This document shows positions 7,341 through 15,467 of a DNA stretch of 64,000 nucleotides, one piece after another. A program made the translations under genes and the position numbers. The stretch is from the NCBI RefSeq assembly GCF_024169245.1, contig NZ_JALJWP010000001.1, positions 2,605,501 through 2,669,500 of the forward strand. The letters are read 5' to 3'. The notes beneath the pieces were generated by a model. It made no database searches, was not told the DNA's origin, and saw nothing but the letters and a program-made list of their open reading frames with translations. Source of the stretch: Pseudomonas koreensis. GTDB taxonomy: Bacteria > Pseudomonadota > Gammaproteobacteria > Pseudomonadales > Pseudomonadaceae. Each line of letters begins with the position of its first letter. Position 1 is the stretch's first letter.

Positions 7341-7837
7341 TTGGCCTGTTGCTGCTGGTGGCAGGGGCTTTCGTCGCGGCGTGGCAGTTTCAGGACTGGC
7401 GCTACGGGCGGCAATTGGCCGAGCAGGCGCGGTTAAACGCCGAAACGCAAAATCAACTGACACAAGCTGCCGCGAACGCGCAACAGGCCGAGCAGGATAA
7501 GCGCCTGGCGCTGGAGCAACGACTCGCGGCCAGTGAACAAACCCATTATCGAGCGCTGAGCGATGCCCAACGTGATCAGGATCGCCTGCGCGATCGTCTT
7601 GCTACTGCTGATGTGCGGCTGTCAGTCCTTCTCGACGCCGGCGACCCTGCCCACGGCTGTGCGGTGCCAGCCACCGCCGGCACCGTCGGCGTGGATTCTG
7701 CAACCATACGCGCCCGACTTGACCCGGCGCATGCTCAACGAATTATCGCCATCACCGACACCGGCGACCGTGGACTGATTGCGTTGCAGGCCTGTCAGGC
7801 CTATGTCAGAGCACTGGCGCCCGAACATTTTGAATGA
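7319..7837 (+). CDS. Rz-like i-spanin (LysB type)
   Basis: A 172-residue inner-membrane spanin. Residues about 5-25 (WRVIGLLLLVAGAFVAAWQF) form one N-terminal membrane anchor. The rest is a long charged Gln/Ala-rich helix (EQARLNAETQNQLTQAAANAQQAEQDKRLALEQRLAASEQ) expected to span the periplasm as a coiled coil, ending in a small globular tip. With Rz1, spanins fuse inner and outer membranes in the last step of lysis. It overlaps the endolysin end and contains the Rz1 frame. No terminator is seen before cinA 68 bases further on. Confidence 0.8.
   Translation: MSGSWRVIGLLLLVAGAFVAAWQFQDWRYGRQLAEQARLNAETQNQLTQAAANAQQAEQDKRLALEQRLAASEQTHYRALSDAQRDQDRLRDRLATADVRLSVLLDAGDPAHGCAVPATAGTVGVDSATIRARLDPAHAQRIIAITDTGDRGLIALQACQAYVRALAPEHFE
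7563..7778 (+). CDS. Rz1-like o-spanin lipoprotein, nested in Rz
   Basis: A 71-residue frame wholly inside Rz in the +1 register. It encodes a lipoprotein signal (IACAIVLLLLMCGC) with the modified Cys near residue 20, followed by a short proline-rich body (QPPPAPSAWILQPYAP), the classic shape of Rz1. Nested Rz/Rz1 pairs are standard for tailed-phage lysis cassettes, which supports translation of both frames. The protein should sit in the outer membrane and bind the Rz tip. Confidence 0.75.
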   Translation: MPNVIRIACAIVLLLLMCGCQSFSTPATLPTAVRCQPPPAPSAWILQPYAPDLTRRMLNELSPSPTPATVD

Positions 7838-7905
7838 TTCTGTGTATTGAAAGCGCGTCCGGCTCGTGTACGGTGAAGGCATTCCACACGATCCCGGAGC
7901 TCGCC

Positions 7906-8406
7906 GTGAAAGAGACCACCCAACTGGCCGCCGAACTGGGCCGACGTCTGCAAGTGCTCAATGCCCACGTCACCACCGCCGAGTCTTGCACCGGCGGCGG
8001 GATTGCCGAAGCGATCACGCGGATTCCGGGCAGTTCGGCCTGGTTTGAAGCAGGGTATGTGACCTATTCCAATCGACAGAAAACCCGGCAGCTGAATGTG
8101 CCGGGCGAATTGTTCGAGACGGTCGGTGCGGTCAGTCGCGAAGTGGTCGAGGCCATGGTGCGCGGTGCACAGCAGCACAGCCTCGCGCATTTTGCCGTGG
8201 CGGTCAGCGGTGTCGCCGGCCCCGACGGTGGCACGCCGAACAAGCCGGTGGGGACGGTGTGGCTGGCTTGGGGCGTTGGCGACGAGGTTTACAGCGAGGT
8301 TCAACACTTTCCCGGCAACCGTGATGAAGTCCGCCGACAAACGGTGAAGGCCGCGCTAGAGGGGCTTGTGCGACTAGCGGCACGAGAAATCGAAAATCAG
8401 GGGTAG
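7906..8406 (+). CDS. cinA: CinA C-terminal domain protein (nicotinamide-nucleotide amidase)
   Basis: A 166-residue stand-alone CinA/PncC domain that hydrolyses nicotinamide mononucleotide to nicotinate mononucleotide in pyridine-nucleotide recycling. Motifs visible are [29 protein letters not shown] and [21 protein letters not shown] chose GTG 7906 because family members begin (M/V)[11 protein letters not shown] and a GGAGC site lies just upstream; longer forms starting further 5' have no family support. It precedes recA, as in all Pseudomonas, and here follows the lysis genes without an obvious terminator. Confidence 0.88.
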   Translation: MKETTQLAAELGRRLQVLNAHVTTAESCTGGGIAEAITRIPGSSAWFEAGYVTYSNRQKTRQLNVPGELFETVGAVSREVVEAMVRGAQQHSLAHFAVAVSGVAGPDGGTPNKPVGTVWLAWGVGDEVYSEVQHFPGNRDEVRRQTVKAALEGLVRLAAREIENQG

Positions 8407-8433
8407 GCGATCTTCGAACGCTGTGGAATAATA

Positions 8434-8449
8434 CTGGCTACTTATACAG
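8434..8449 (+). promoter_or_regulatory. LexA (SOS) box of recA
   Basis: CTGGCTACTTATACAG fits the CTG-N10-CAG LexA operator, with the TATACAG half typical of gamma-proteobacteria. It lies 40 bases before the recA start, where a promoter operator is expected. The right half matches the dinB box at 29978. Confidence 0.85.
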
Positions 8450-8489
8450 GTGTTGGCCGTCAGGCCTTATTGATTACGTGAGGACTTTA

Positions 8490-9548
8490 ATGGACGACAA
8501 CAAGAAGAAAGCCTTGGCTGCGGCCCTGGGTCAGATCGAACGTCAATTCGGCAAGGGTGCCGTAATGCGTATGGGCGATCAGGACCGTCAGGCGATCCCA
8601 TCCATCTCCACTGGCTCTCTGGGTCTGGACATTGCACTCGGCATTGGCGGTCTGCCAAAAGGCCGTATCGTTGAAATCTACGGTCCTGAATCTTCCGGTA
8701 AAACCACACTGACCTTGTCCGTGATCGCTCAGGCACAAAAAGCCGGCGCGACCTGCGCATTCGTCGACGCCGAACACGCCCTCGATCCAGAGTACGCCGG
8801 CAAGCTGGGCGTTAACGTTGATGACCTGCTGGTTTCCCAACCGGACACCGGCGAACAGGCTCTGGAAATTACCGACATGCTGGTGCGCTCCAACGCCGTT
8901 GACGTGATCATCGTCGACTCCGTGGCGGCACTGGTACCGAAGGCTGAAATCGAAGGTGAAATGGGCGACATGCACGTCGGCCTGCAAGCACGTCTGATGT
9001 CTCAGGCGCTGCGTAAGATCACCGGCAACATCAAGAACGCCAACTGCTTGGTCATCTTCATCAACCAGATCCGTATGAAGATTGGCGTGATGTTCGGCAG
9101 CCCGGAAACCACCACCGGTGGTAACGCGCTGAAGTTCTACGCTTCGGTTCGTCTCGACATCCGCCGTACCGGCGCGGTGAAGGAAGGCGACGAAGTGGTC
9201 GGCAGCGAAACCCGCGTCAAGGTTGTGAAGAACAAGGTGGCTTCGCCGTTCCGTCAGGCCGAATTCCAGATTCTTTATGGCAAGGGCATCTACCTCAATG
9301 GCGAGATGATCGACCTGGGTGTGTTGCACGGTTTCGTCGAGAAGTCCGGCGCTTGGTACGCCTACGAAGGCACCAAGATCGGTCAGGGCAAGGCCAACTC
9401 GGCCAAGTTCCTGGCGGACAACCCGGAAATCGCCGCGAAGCTCGAGAAGCAACTGCGTGACAAGCTGCTGGCCCCGGCAGCCGACGTCAAGGCTTCGTTG
9501 GCCAAGGACAAAGTCGATGATATGGCTGAGGCCGATGTCGACGTTTGA
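8490..9548 (+). CDS. recA: Recombinase A
   Basis: A 352-residue RecA, the strand-exchange protein and SOS coprotease. Clear motifs are Walker [10 protein letters not shown] (about residues 66-74), [21 protein letters not shown] (Walker B and loop 1 region), and [20 protein letters not shown] (loop 2). The acidic C terminus is present. ATG 8490 with GAGGA upstream is the start; the GTG at 8478 would add four unsupported residues. A LexA box precedes it and recX follows 9 bases after the stop, giving the standard SOS-controlled recA-recX operon. Confidence 0.98.
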   Translation: MDDNKKKALAAALGQIERQFGKGAVMRMGDQDRQAIPSISTGSLGLDIALGIGGLPKGRIVEIYGPESSGKTTLTLSVIAQAQKAGATCAFVDAEHALDPEYAGKLGVNVDDLLVSQPDTGEQALEITDMLVRSNAVDVIIVDSVAALVPKAEIEGEMGDMHVGLQARLMSQALRKITGNIKNANCLVIFINQIRMKIGVMFGSPETTTGGNALKFYASVRLDIRRTGAVKEGDEVVGSETRVKVVKNKVASPFRQAEFQILYGKGIYLNGEMIDLGVLHGFVEKSGAWYAYEGTKIGQGKANSAKFLADNPEIAAKLEKQLRDKLLAPAADVKASLAKDKVDDMAEADVDV

Positions 9549-9557
9549 AGTCTTTGA

Positions 9558-10025
9558 ATGACACTTGTACTGGATACCCTCGTCGCGGTGCGGCGAACCG
9601 CCATGGACCTGCTCGCACGTCGCGAGCATGGTCGAGTCGAGTTGACGCGCAAGCTGCGTCAGCGCGGCGCAGAGGCGGAGCTGATCGAAACAGCCCTCGA
9701 CCGTCTGACGGAAGAAGGGCTGCTTTCCGAAGCCCGCTACCTTGAAAGCTTTGTTTCCTACCGAGCCCGTTCCGGCTATGGCCCTCTGCGAATTCGTGAG
9801 GAGCTCAGCCAGCGGGGCTTGCAACGTCCCGATATCGAAATCGCCCTGCGCGAAAGTGGTATCAATTGGCAGGCGCAGCTTCAGGATACGTGGCAACGCA
9901 AGTTCTCCGGACATTTACCGATGGATGCCAAAGAACGAGCAAAACAAGGCCGGTTTCTGGCGTATCGGGGTTTCTCGATGGAGATGATCAACCGCTTGTT
10001 CAGCGGTCGAGAAATGGACGATTAA
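9558..10025 (+). CDS. recX: Regulatory protein RecX
   Basis: A 155-residue RecX, which binds and caps RecA filaments and limits recombinase activity. The tandem three-helix repeats are visible: [53 protein letters not shown] and [18 protein letters not shown]. It lies 9 bases after recA and is surely cotranscribed. A strong bidirectional terminator follows. Confidence 0.95.
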   Translation: MTLVLDTLVAVRRTAMDLLARREHGRVELTRKLRQRGAEAELIETALDRLTEEGLLSEARYLESFVSYRARSGYGPLRIREELSQRGLQRPDIEIALRESGINWQAQLQDTWQRKFSGHLPMDAKERAKQGRFLAYRGFSMEMINRLFSGREMDD

Positions 10026-10040
10026 ACCGATTCAATAAAA

Positions 10041-10079
10041 ACGGCCCGCTATTTAAAAATAGCGGGCCGTTTTTTTTTG
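10041..10079. terminator. Bidirectional terminator between recX and the LOG gene
   Basis: ACGGCCCGCTAT (10041-10052) pairs perfectly with ATAGCGGGCCGT (10059-10070) and is followed by a run of T. An A-rich left flank lets it also serve the convergent LOG-family gene. Confidence 0.92.
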
Positions 10080-10082
10080 CTT

Positions 10083-11198
10083 TCAAATCGCGTTTGAAGG
10101 CTCGAGCGAGCGTTGTGCTGTCGGCGGTTTCGAATCGACCCAGTTTTCCGGGAGGTTGATGTAATCCACCAACTCTCTCAGCCGGCCATGAGTGCGACCA
10201 TTGAAGGCAAACGCCAAGCGCGCCAGGTGGCTGAACCGGGCGTCGTCGTGTTCCTCACCACTGTAGGCGTGTTGATGATAATGGTCGCTCAGGCACAGAT
10301 CAGCGAACGCTTCCTGCATCTGTGTCAGCGCCTGGTCAGTGAGTTTGTGGTTCATGCGAATCACGAATTGGCGCTTGAGCCACCGGCTGGAGTGGAAGTT
10401 GCTGTAGAACTGATTGATCTCTTCCACCGCTTCTTCAACGCTGTAGACCAGCCGCATCAGCTTCATGTCCGTCGGCAGGATGTAGCGGTTTTCTTCCAGC
10501 TGATTGCGGATGAAATCCAGCGCGCCTTGCCAGAACGTCCCGCCCGGGACATCCAGCAACACCACCGGCACCAATGGGCTTTTGCCGGTCTGAATCAACG
10601 TCAGCACTTCCAGCGCTTCATCAAGGGTGCCAAACCCGCCCGGGCACAGCACCAGCGCATCAGCCTCTTTGACGAAGAACAGTTTGCGGGTGAAGAAAAA
10701 GTGGAACGGCAACAGATTGTCAGTGCCATCGACGGTGGGGTTGGCATGTTGCTCGAAGGGCAGGGTGATGTTGAAACCCAGGCTGTGATCTCGGCCGGCT
10801 CCTTCGTGGGCGGCGGCCATGATGCCGCCGCCGGCGCCGGTGATGACCATCATGTCCGCACGCGTCAACGCTGCGCCGAGTTCGCGGGCCATCGCGTATA
10901 GCGGATGTTCAACAGGCGTCCGGGCCGAGCCGAACACAGTGACTTTGCGCCGGCCCTTGAATTGTTCGAGCACACGAAACGCCTGCTCCAGTTCACGCAG
11001 GGCTTGCAGTGTGATCTTGGCGTTCCAGCGGTTGTGGTCTTCCTGGGCCATGCGCAGCACGGTGAGGATCATGTCGCGGTAGATAGGGATGTTCGGGCTG
11101 TTGGGGGAAACATGGTTGAGCTGTGCTTCGACCTGGCTGATAAGGTCGCCGCTTTCCTGAAAATGACGGCTCAAGAGGTCATTCGGTTGATAAGGCAT
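10083..11198 (-). CDS. LOG family protein (nucleotide monophosphate nucleosidase-like)
   Basis: A 371-residue protein with a Rossmann-like LOG / lysine-decarboxylase-like core. The signature PGGFGTLDE is present, with an upstream GSARTPVEHPLYAMARELG and a GAGGGIMAAAHEGA loop. Family members of this length are nucleotide 5'-monophosphate nucleosidases (PpnN-like) that release the base from purine or pyrimidine monophosphates; the annotation lysine decarboxylase is historical. The N-terminal and C-terminal extensions of about 90 residues fit the long type. It is convergent to recX and shares its terminator. Confidence 0.82.
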   Translation of the reverse strand: MPYQPNDLLSRHFQESGDLISQVEAQLNHVSPNSPNIPIYRDMILTVLRMAQEDHNRWNAKITLQALRELEQAFRVLEQFKGRRKVTVFGSARTPVEHPLYAMARELGAALTRADMMVITGAGGGIMAAAHEGAGRDHSLGFNITLPFEQHANPTVDGTDNLLPFHFFFTRKLFFVKEADALVLCPGGFGTLDEALEVLTLIQTGKSPLVPVVLLDVPGGTFWQGALDFIRNQLEENRYILPTDMKLMRLVYSVEEAVEEINQFYSNFHSSRWLKRQFVIRMNHKLTDQALTQMQEAFADLCLSDHYHQHAYSGEEHDDARFSHLARLAFAFNGRTHGRLRELVDYINLPENWVDSKPPTAQRSLEPSNAI

Positions 11199-11539
11199 TC
11201 AACGTCTCCTTCTGTACAGAGCGGGTAGCCCTGACAACCAGCGTCCGGGCCGCACTGCAAAAACACACAGGGCCGGCAGTTCCATTTCTGCCGTTAACGA
11301 ATGATCGGGAATACTCTCAATCTAGACCCTCGCACGTATTCGTGCTGACTTGAACAGTGCGCTGTAACGTTTTGCCTGGCAACCGCTTACTGTTTTGCGC
11401 CAAAGCCTCGCCGCTCGTCTGAACGTGTCGCGAAGGGCCATCCCTCTGATTTACTCAAATACAGACGTCGCAAGACAACCTTGCGGTTGCACGAGGCAAG
11501 GCAATTCAAGGATTCGTGGGTGGCAAGGAGGCGGGATGC
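11199..11539. other. Intergenic region, no gene recognised
   Basis: This 341-base divergent gap must hold promoters for the LOG gene (leftward) and the small gene at 11540 (rightward). Short open frames here lack ribosome sites and family resemblance. I see no repeat, terminator or RNA gene. Confidence 0.5.
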
Positions 11540-11737
11540 ATGGCCAGAGTGATTCTGGAGATCGATACGCAGCTGTATCGAATGTTGCAAGAGTCGGCCA
11601 AGACCAATCAATTGAGTCTCGAGGAAGAGTGCTGCCGACGATTGGCGGGCGGCGAGCGTCGCTCGCGCTATCTGCAGGCTCTGGTGGCGGAATTGCGCGC
11701 CGAGGATGAACAGCGGCGCGCTAACGCTTCGCGCTGA
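11540..11737 (+). CDS. Small conserved-looking protein, unknown function
   Basis: A 65-residue protein beginning MARVILEIDTQLYRMLQESAK. AAGGAGGCGGG a few bases upstream fixes ATG 11540 rather than the in-frame upstream ATG. The short beta strand followed by two helices (TNQLSLEEECCRRLAGG and YLQALVAELRAEDEQRR) resembles the ribbon-helix-helix layout of small DNA-binding proteins and antitoxins, but the helix-2 loop motif is not convincing and no toxin partner is adjacent. The stop abuts the end of the convergent gene at 11738. Function unknown. Confidence 0.6.
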   Translation: MARVILEIDTQLYRMLQESAKTNQLSLEEECCRRLAGGERRSRYLQALVAELRAEDEQRRANASR

Positions 11738-12163
11738 TTACTTTTTCTTCGCCGGTGCAGCTTTCGGGCAATCGGACTCCTGATAGCTGGCCGAGCCGAT
11801 CGCTTTGTTGGTTTTCACTTCGGTGAAGTCGTAACGCATGATCGCGCCCTTGGCCATCAGCTTGCGGTACGACGGGTTATTGCAGACCGACGCGCCCAAC
11901 TGGAAGTACACAGCCTTGGGATCGGCGCGCATCTTGTCGGCGTGGCTCTTCTGCACGCTCAGATGGTTGATCAGCTGCGTACCCTCGACGGTGTAGCCTT
12001 GATCAAGAATGTCTTCATTGATTGCCCGTGGCGTGCCGGCGCTGCTTTGGGCGGCGACGTTGCGCAGCTCTCTGTTCAGATTCTGCTCACTCAGGGACGC
12101 AGCCTGAGCGGTAAAGGACGACGCCAGCAGAATGACAGCGGTGGGAACGATAAGGCGCAGCAT
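11738..12163 (-). CDS. Secreted hypothetical protein (PA3611-like)
   Basis: A 141-residue protein with a clear Sec signal peptide (MLRLIVPTAVILLASSFTAQA, cleavage after about 21). The mature part has two Cys residues (VCNNPSYR and ESDCPK) likely forming a periplasmic disulfide and ends in a Lys-rich tail. Its text and location beside tapT recall P. aeruginosa PA3611, reported to be quorum-sensing linked; transferring that role is inference. The longer open frame upstream lacks a ribosome site, whereas AGGAGA precedes ATG 12163. Confidence 0.65.
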   Translation of the reverse strand: MLRLIVPTAVILLASSFTAQAASLSEQNLNRELRNVAAQSSAGTPRAINEDILDQGYTVEGTQLINHLSVQKSHADKMRADPKAVYFQLGASVCNNPSYRKLMAKGAIMRYDFTEVKTNKAIGSASYQESDCPKAAPAKKK

Positions 12164-12352
12164 GAAACTCTCCTGATTCGGTGACTGGTGGTTCGACCCG
12201 TCACGGGGCGGTGCGTTCAGTGGCGGCGAATTATAGGTGAGCCGGTCTGGACGGTACAGGCTTGTGGCCGTCGCTCTGGTAAACTGCCGGCCTTTATTGC
12301 CCTCCCGAGTGTCGTTCGTGTCGAGTTTCCCTGTCTGCCGGTGTCGCCTGCG

Positions 12353-13099
12353 ATGACCCATGCCCCCAACGCCGTGGCCCGCCTGCGCGATCAGCGTGAG
12401 GACGAAGGCATCAAGCCGATTCAGGCGCGCGGCTTTCGCTCCGAGCGCTGCCGTGATTGCCGAGTGATCATCAGCCATTGCCTGTGCGCATGGCGGCCAA
12501 GCGTCGACACCCGTTCCGGCGTGTGCCTGATCATGACCGGCAAGGAAGTGTTCAAACCCAGCAACACCGGCTGGTTGATTGCCGACGTGGTGCGCGACAA
12601 CCACGCGTTCATCTGGTCACGCACCGAGCCCGATCCGCAAATGCTGGCGCTGCTCAACGATCCGCAATGGCAGCCGTATCTGGTGTTTCCGGGCGAATAT
12701 GTCGAACCGTCGAGGGTGACCAACACGGTAACCGTCGATAGCAGCAAGCGTCCGCTGTTCATTCTGCTCGATGCGACCTGGACCGAGGCGCGGAAGATCT
12801 TCCGCAAGAGTCCGTATTTCGACCGCTTGCCGATCCTCAGCCTGCTGCCCGACAAACTTTCGCGTTATCGCCTGCGCCGTTCGACTCGCAGCGAGCATTT
12901 ATGCACCGCTGAAGTCGCTGCGTTGTGTCTGGAACTGGCCGGTGACAGCGATGCGGCATCGGCACTGGACGCCTATTTCGATGTGTTCAGCCAGCATTAC
13001 CTGGGCGCCAAACAGCAATTGGACATGAATGAGTCGACGCCAGCCCACGCCGAGTTGTTGCCCTATATACGAAAGCCGCAGCCGGCGTTGGCCCAATAG
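12353..13099 (+). CDS. tapT: tRNA-uridine aminocarboxypropyltransferase (DTW domain)
   Basis: A 248-residue DTW-domain protein that transfers the 3-amino-3-carboxypropyl group of SAM to U47 of tRNAs, forming acp3U. Four Cys (33, 36, 43, 45 in CRDCRVIISHCLC) form the zinc-like site, and DATW (140-143) with TEARKIF is the family's DxTW signature. The C-terminal RYRLRRSTRSEHLCTAEVAA is also typical. ATG 12353 is chosen because the upstream in-frame extension has no family support; GTG 12341 is an alternative. The gene is divergent from the secreted protein at 11738. Confidence 0.85.
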   Translation: MTHAPNAVARLRDQREDEGIKPIQARGFRSERCRDCRVIISHCLCAWRPSVDTRSGVCLIMTGKEVFKPSNTGWLIADVVRDNHAFIWSRTEPDPQMLALLNDPQWQPYLVFPGEYVEPSRVTNTVTVDSSKRPLFILLDATWTEARKIFRKSPYFDRLPILSLLPDKLSRYRLRRSTRSEHLCTAEVAALCLELAGDSDAASALDAYFDVFSQHYLGAKQQLDMNESTPAHAELLPYIRKPQPALAQ

Positions 13100-13324
13100 T
13101 GGCCCATACTGTCGACAGCGCTGGCCGTGTTGCTTGACCACCCCGGCTTCGCTGGGCATGCTTGGCGCCGTTCAGGGTGCGGCCAAGGTTTGCAACGCCG
13201 TGTTTGCTGTTGATTGGCGTTGAACGTGCCCCTGTGGATATCGCCGCGAAGCGGTATCTCGAGTTGCTTTGGCCAGACCGGAATGCACCGCGTCAGCCAT
13301 CAAAAAAACAGGATCATTTGAAAA

Positions 13325-13975
13325 ATGGCCACATACGACATCCTGATTGCCGATGATCACCCTTTGTTTCGTAGTGCCCTGCATCAAGCGGTGACGCTGG
13401 GCCTTGGCCCGGATGTTCGGCTGGTGGAAGTGGCGAGCATCGCCGAACTGGAAGCACGCCTGACCGAAAAGTCTGACTGGGACCTGGTCCTGCTGGACCT
13501 GAACATGCCCGGCGCCTACGGATTTTCCGGTCTGGTGCTGTTGCGTGGCCAATATCCGCAGATTCCGGTGGTGATGGTTTCGGCACAGGAAGAAGCTTCG
13601 GTGATGGTCAAGTCCCGTGAGTTCGGCGCCAGTGGCTTTATTCCCAAATCCAGTGATCTGAGCGTGATTCAGGAAGCGGTGCGCAAAGTGCTCGATGGCG
13701 ATGTGTTCTGGCCACCGCAAGCGTTCGAAGCGGTCAGTGTCTCCGACGAAGCCAAGGCTGCCAGCGATGGCCTCGCCAGCCTGACGCCGCAGCAGTTCCG
13801 GGTGTTGACCATGGTCTGCGAAGGCCTGCTGAACAAGCAGATAGCCTATGAGCTGAGCGTGTCGGAAGCGACCATCAAGGCTCACGTCACGGCGATCTTT
13901 CGCAAGCTGAATGTGCGTACCCGCACCCAGGCGGCTCTATTGCTGCAACAACTTGAGTCAATTCCAAGCCAATAA
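13325..13975 (+). CDS. erdR: LuxR-family response regulator ErdR
   Basis: A 216-residue two-component regulator. The receiver domain (1-125) has Asp10/Asp11, phosphoacceptor Asp58 in LLDLNMPG and Lys in FIPKSSD. The C-terminal LuxR helix-turn-helix covers about 150-210 (LTPQQFRVLTMVCEGLLNKQ, SVSEATIKAHVTAIFRKLNV). Order erdR-dgkA-finR-fpr matches P. putida, where ErdR controls ethanol and acetate oxidation genes such as acsA. No cognate kinase is adjacent, which is also true elsewhere. Confidence 0.85.
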   Translation: MATYDILIADDHPLFRSALHQAVTLGLGPDVRLVEVASIAELEARLTEKSDWDLVLLDLNMPGAYGFSGLVLLRGQYPQIPVVMVSAQEEASVMVKSREFGASGFIPKSSDLSVIQEAVRKVLDGDVFWPPQAFEAVSVSDEAKAASDGLASLTPQQFRVLTMVCEGLLNKQIAYELSVSEATIKAHVTAIFRKLNVRTRTQAALLLQQLESIPSQ

Positions 13976-14049
13976 AGGCTGGCGTCTTCACGCTTTTTTG
14001 ACTTTTGTTGATCTAGCTTCCCCACTCCTTTTTGGTTGGTTCTTACTTT

Positions 14050-14412
14050 ATGTCACCTTTCAAGGGCCAGACCGGCCTGAAACGAATCCTCAATGCCTCC
14101 GGTTATTCGCTGGACGGCCTGCGCGCAGCCTTCACCGGCGAAGCGGCATTCCGTCAACTGGTGCTGCTCAATGTGGTGCTGATTCCGCTGACGTTCTTCC
14201 TCAATGTCAGCCGAGTCGAGCAGGCGGTGTTGATTGCTGTTTGCTTGCTGGCGCTGATCGTCGAGTTGCTCAATTCGGCGGTGGAAGCGGCCATCGACCG
14301 CATCTCGCTGGAACTGCACCCGCTGTCGAAGAACGCCAAGGACATGGGCAGCGCCGCGCAGTTCGTGGCGTTGAGCATGATCGCGCTGGTGTGGGCAGTG
14401 ATTCTGCTTTAA
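14050..14412 (+). CDS. dgkA: Diacylglycerol kinase
   Basis: A 120-residue integral membrane kinase that phosphorylates diacylglycerol to phosphatidate, recycling lipid by-products of membrane-derived oligosaccharide synthesis. Three membrane segments are visible and the family signature ELLNSAVEAAIDRIS (catalytic Glu and Asn) is intact. ATG 14050 gives the usual N terminus; a TTG 18 bases upstream is possible. The stop codon overlaps that of the convergent finR by a shared TTAA, so there is no room for a terminator between them. Confidence 0.92.
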   Translation: MSPFKGQTGLKRILNASGYSLDGLRAAFTGEAAFRQLVLLNVVLIPLTFFLNVSRVEQAVLIAVCLLALIVELLNSAVEAAIDRISLELHPLSKNAKDMGSAAQFVALSMIALVWAVILL

Positions 14413-15335
14413 GCGATGGTCGGCAAGACGATCTCGTCGCTGCGCTGCACCCCGGCGGTGAATGCGCGGCACAGATCGAGAAACTCGCGCATGGCAGAAG
14501 TCTGATACTTCTGTTTGTGCCAGATGAAATAGAACTGCCGCGCCAGATCAAGATCCGGCGTTTCCACCGGCACCAGACTGCCGCGGCGGAAGGCATCGCG
14601 CAGCGCCAGCCGCGAAATGCAGCCGATCCCCAGACCTGATTCCACCGCACGTTTGATCGCTTCGGTGTGTTCCAGCTCGAGACGAATGTTCAGCGCGCTG
14701 CGATGGTGACGCATGGCCTGATCGAAGGTCAGCCGCGTGCCGGAACCCTGTTCGCGGAGAATCCACGCCTCGTGGGGCAATTCTTCCATCGTCGCGCTAC
14801 CGCGCTTGGCCAACGGATGCTGCGGCGCGCAGAACACCACCAGCTCATCCTCGACCCAACTCTGCACTTCGATGTCGGGATGGCTGCAGTCGCCTTCAAT
14901 CAGACCTAGGTCAATTTCGTAGTGGGCGACTTGCTGCACGATATTGGCAGTGTTCTGTACATGCAGCTTGACCTGACTTTCCGGGTGCCGCTGCATGAAG
15001 CTGCCGATCAGCAGGGTCGCCAGATAGTTGCCAATGGTCAGCGTCGCCCCCACTGATAAAGAGCCGAAACCGGATTTGCCGTTGAGCAGGTCTTCGATTT
15101 CCTTGGCCTGATCGAGCAGGGCCACCGCTTGCGGCAACAGCTGTTTGCCGAGGGCGTTGAGGCTCAGGCGTTTGCCGGCACGGTCGAACAGCTGACAACT
15201 GGACTGGCGCTCAAGCTCGGTGATCGAAGTGCTGGCCGCCGATTGCGAGAGGTTGAGCAGACCCGCAGCACGGGATACGCTTTCCTGCTGGGCGACGGCG
15301 ACGAAGACTTGCAGTTGACGGAGAGTAAATCGCAT
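14409..15335 (-). CDS. finR: LysR-family regulator FinR
   Basis: A 308-residue LysR-type regulator: N-terminal winged helix (FVAVAQQESVSRAAGLLNLSQSAASTSITELERQ) and a C-terminal ligand-binding domain (LEHTEAIKRAVESGLGIGCISRLAL). It is divergent to fpr, the arrangement in P. putida and P. aeruginosa, where FinR activates fpr under superoxide or redox stress. ATG 15335 aligns with the family start MRFTLRQLQVFV; upstream in-frame codons lie in the shared promoter region. Confidence 0.88.
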   Translation of the reverse strand: MRFTLRQLQVFVAVAQQESVSRAAGLLNLSQSAASTSITELERQSSCQLFDRAGKRLSLNALGKQLLPQAVALLDQAKEIEDLLNGKSGFGSLSVGATLTIGNYLATLLIGSFMQRHPESQVKLHVQNTANIVQQVAHYEIDLGLIEGDCSHPDIEVQSWVEDELVVFCAPQHPLAKRGSATMEELPHEAWILREQGSGTRLTFDQAMRHHRSALNIRLELEHTEAIKRAVESGLGIGCISRLALRDAFRRGSLVPVETPDLDLARQFYFIWHKQKYQTSAMREFLDLCRAFTAGVQRSDEIVLPTIA

Positions 15336-15467
15336 ATCGATATAACCGATAACCCTTATCTTAATAATCCAGTTAACAGATATTGTCGTCGCTATTAGAA
15401 TGCGATGCAATTGCGCACGTTAAGCCTCATCGAGCCGCGCAGACCAATCTCCAGGAGTCAAACGTAC
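15336..15467. promoter_or_regulatory. Divergent finR-fpr control region
   Basis: This 132-base AT-rich gap separates divergent finR and fpr. It should hold both promoters and the FinR site by analogy with P. putida. A palindrome ATATCGATAT lies at the finR start. I could not assign the operator precisely. CAGGAG precedes the fpr ATG. Confidence 0.6.

Noticed and set aside
8487..9914. Minus-strand open frame opposite recA-recX
   Set aside because: Antisense of recA and recX with no independent support.
13100..13324. Possible decayed gene between tapT and erdR
   Set aside because: Short open frames here have no ribosome site, no recognisable domain and no matching remnant in another frame.
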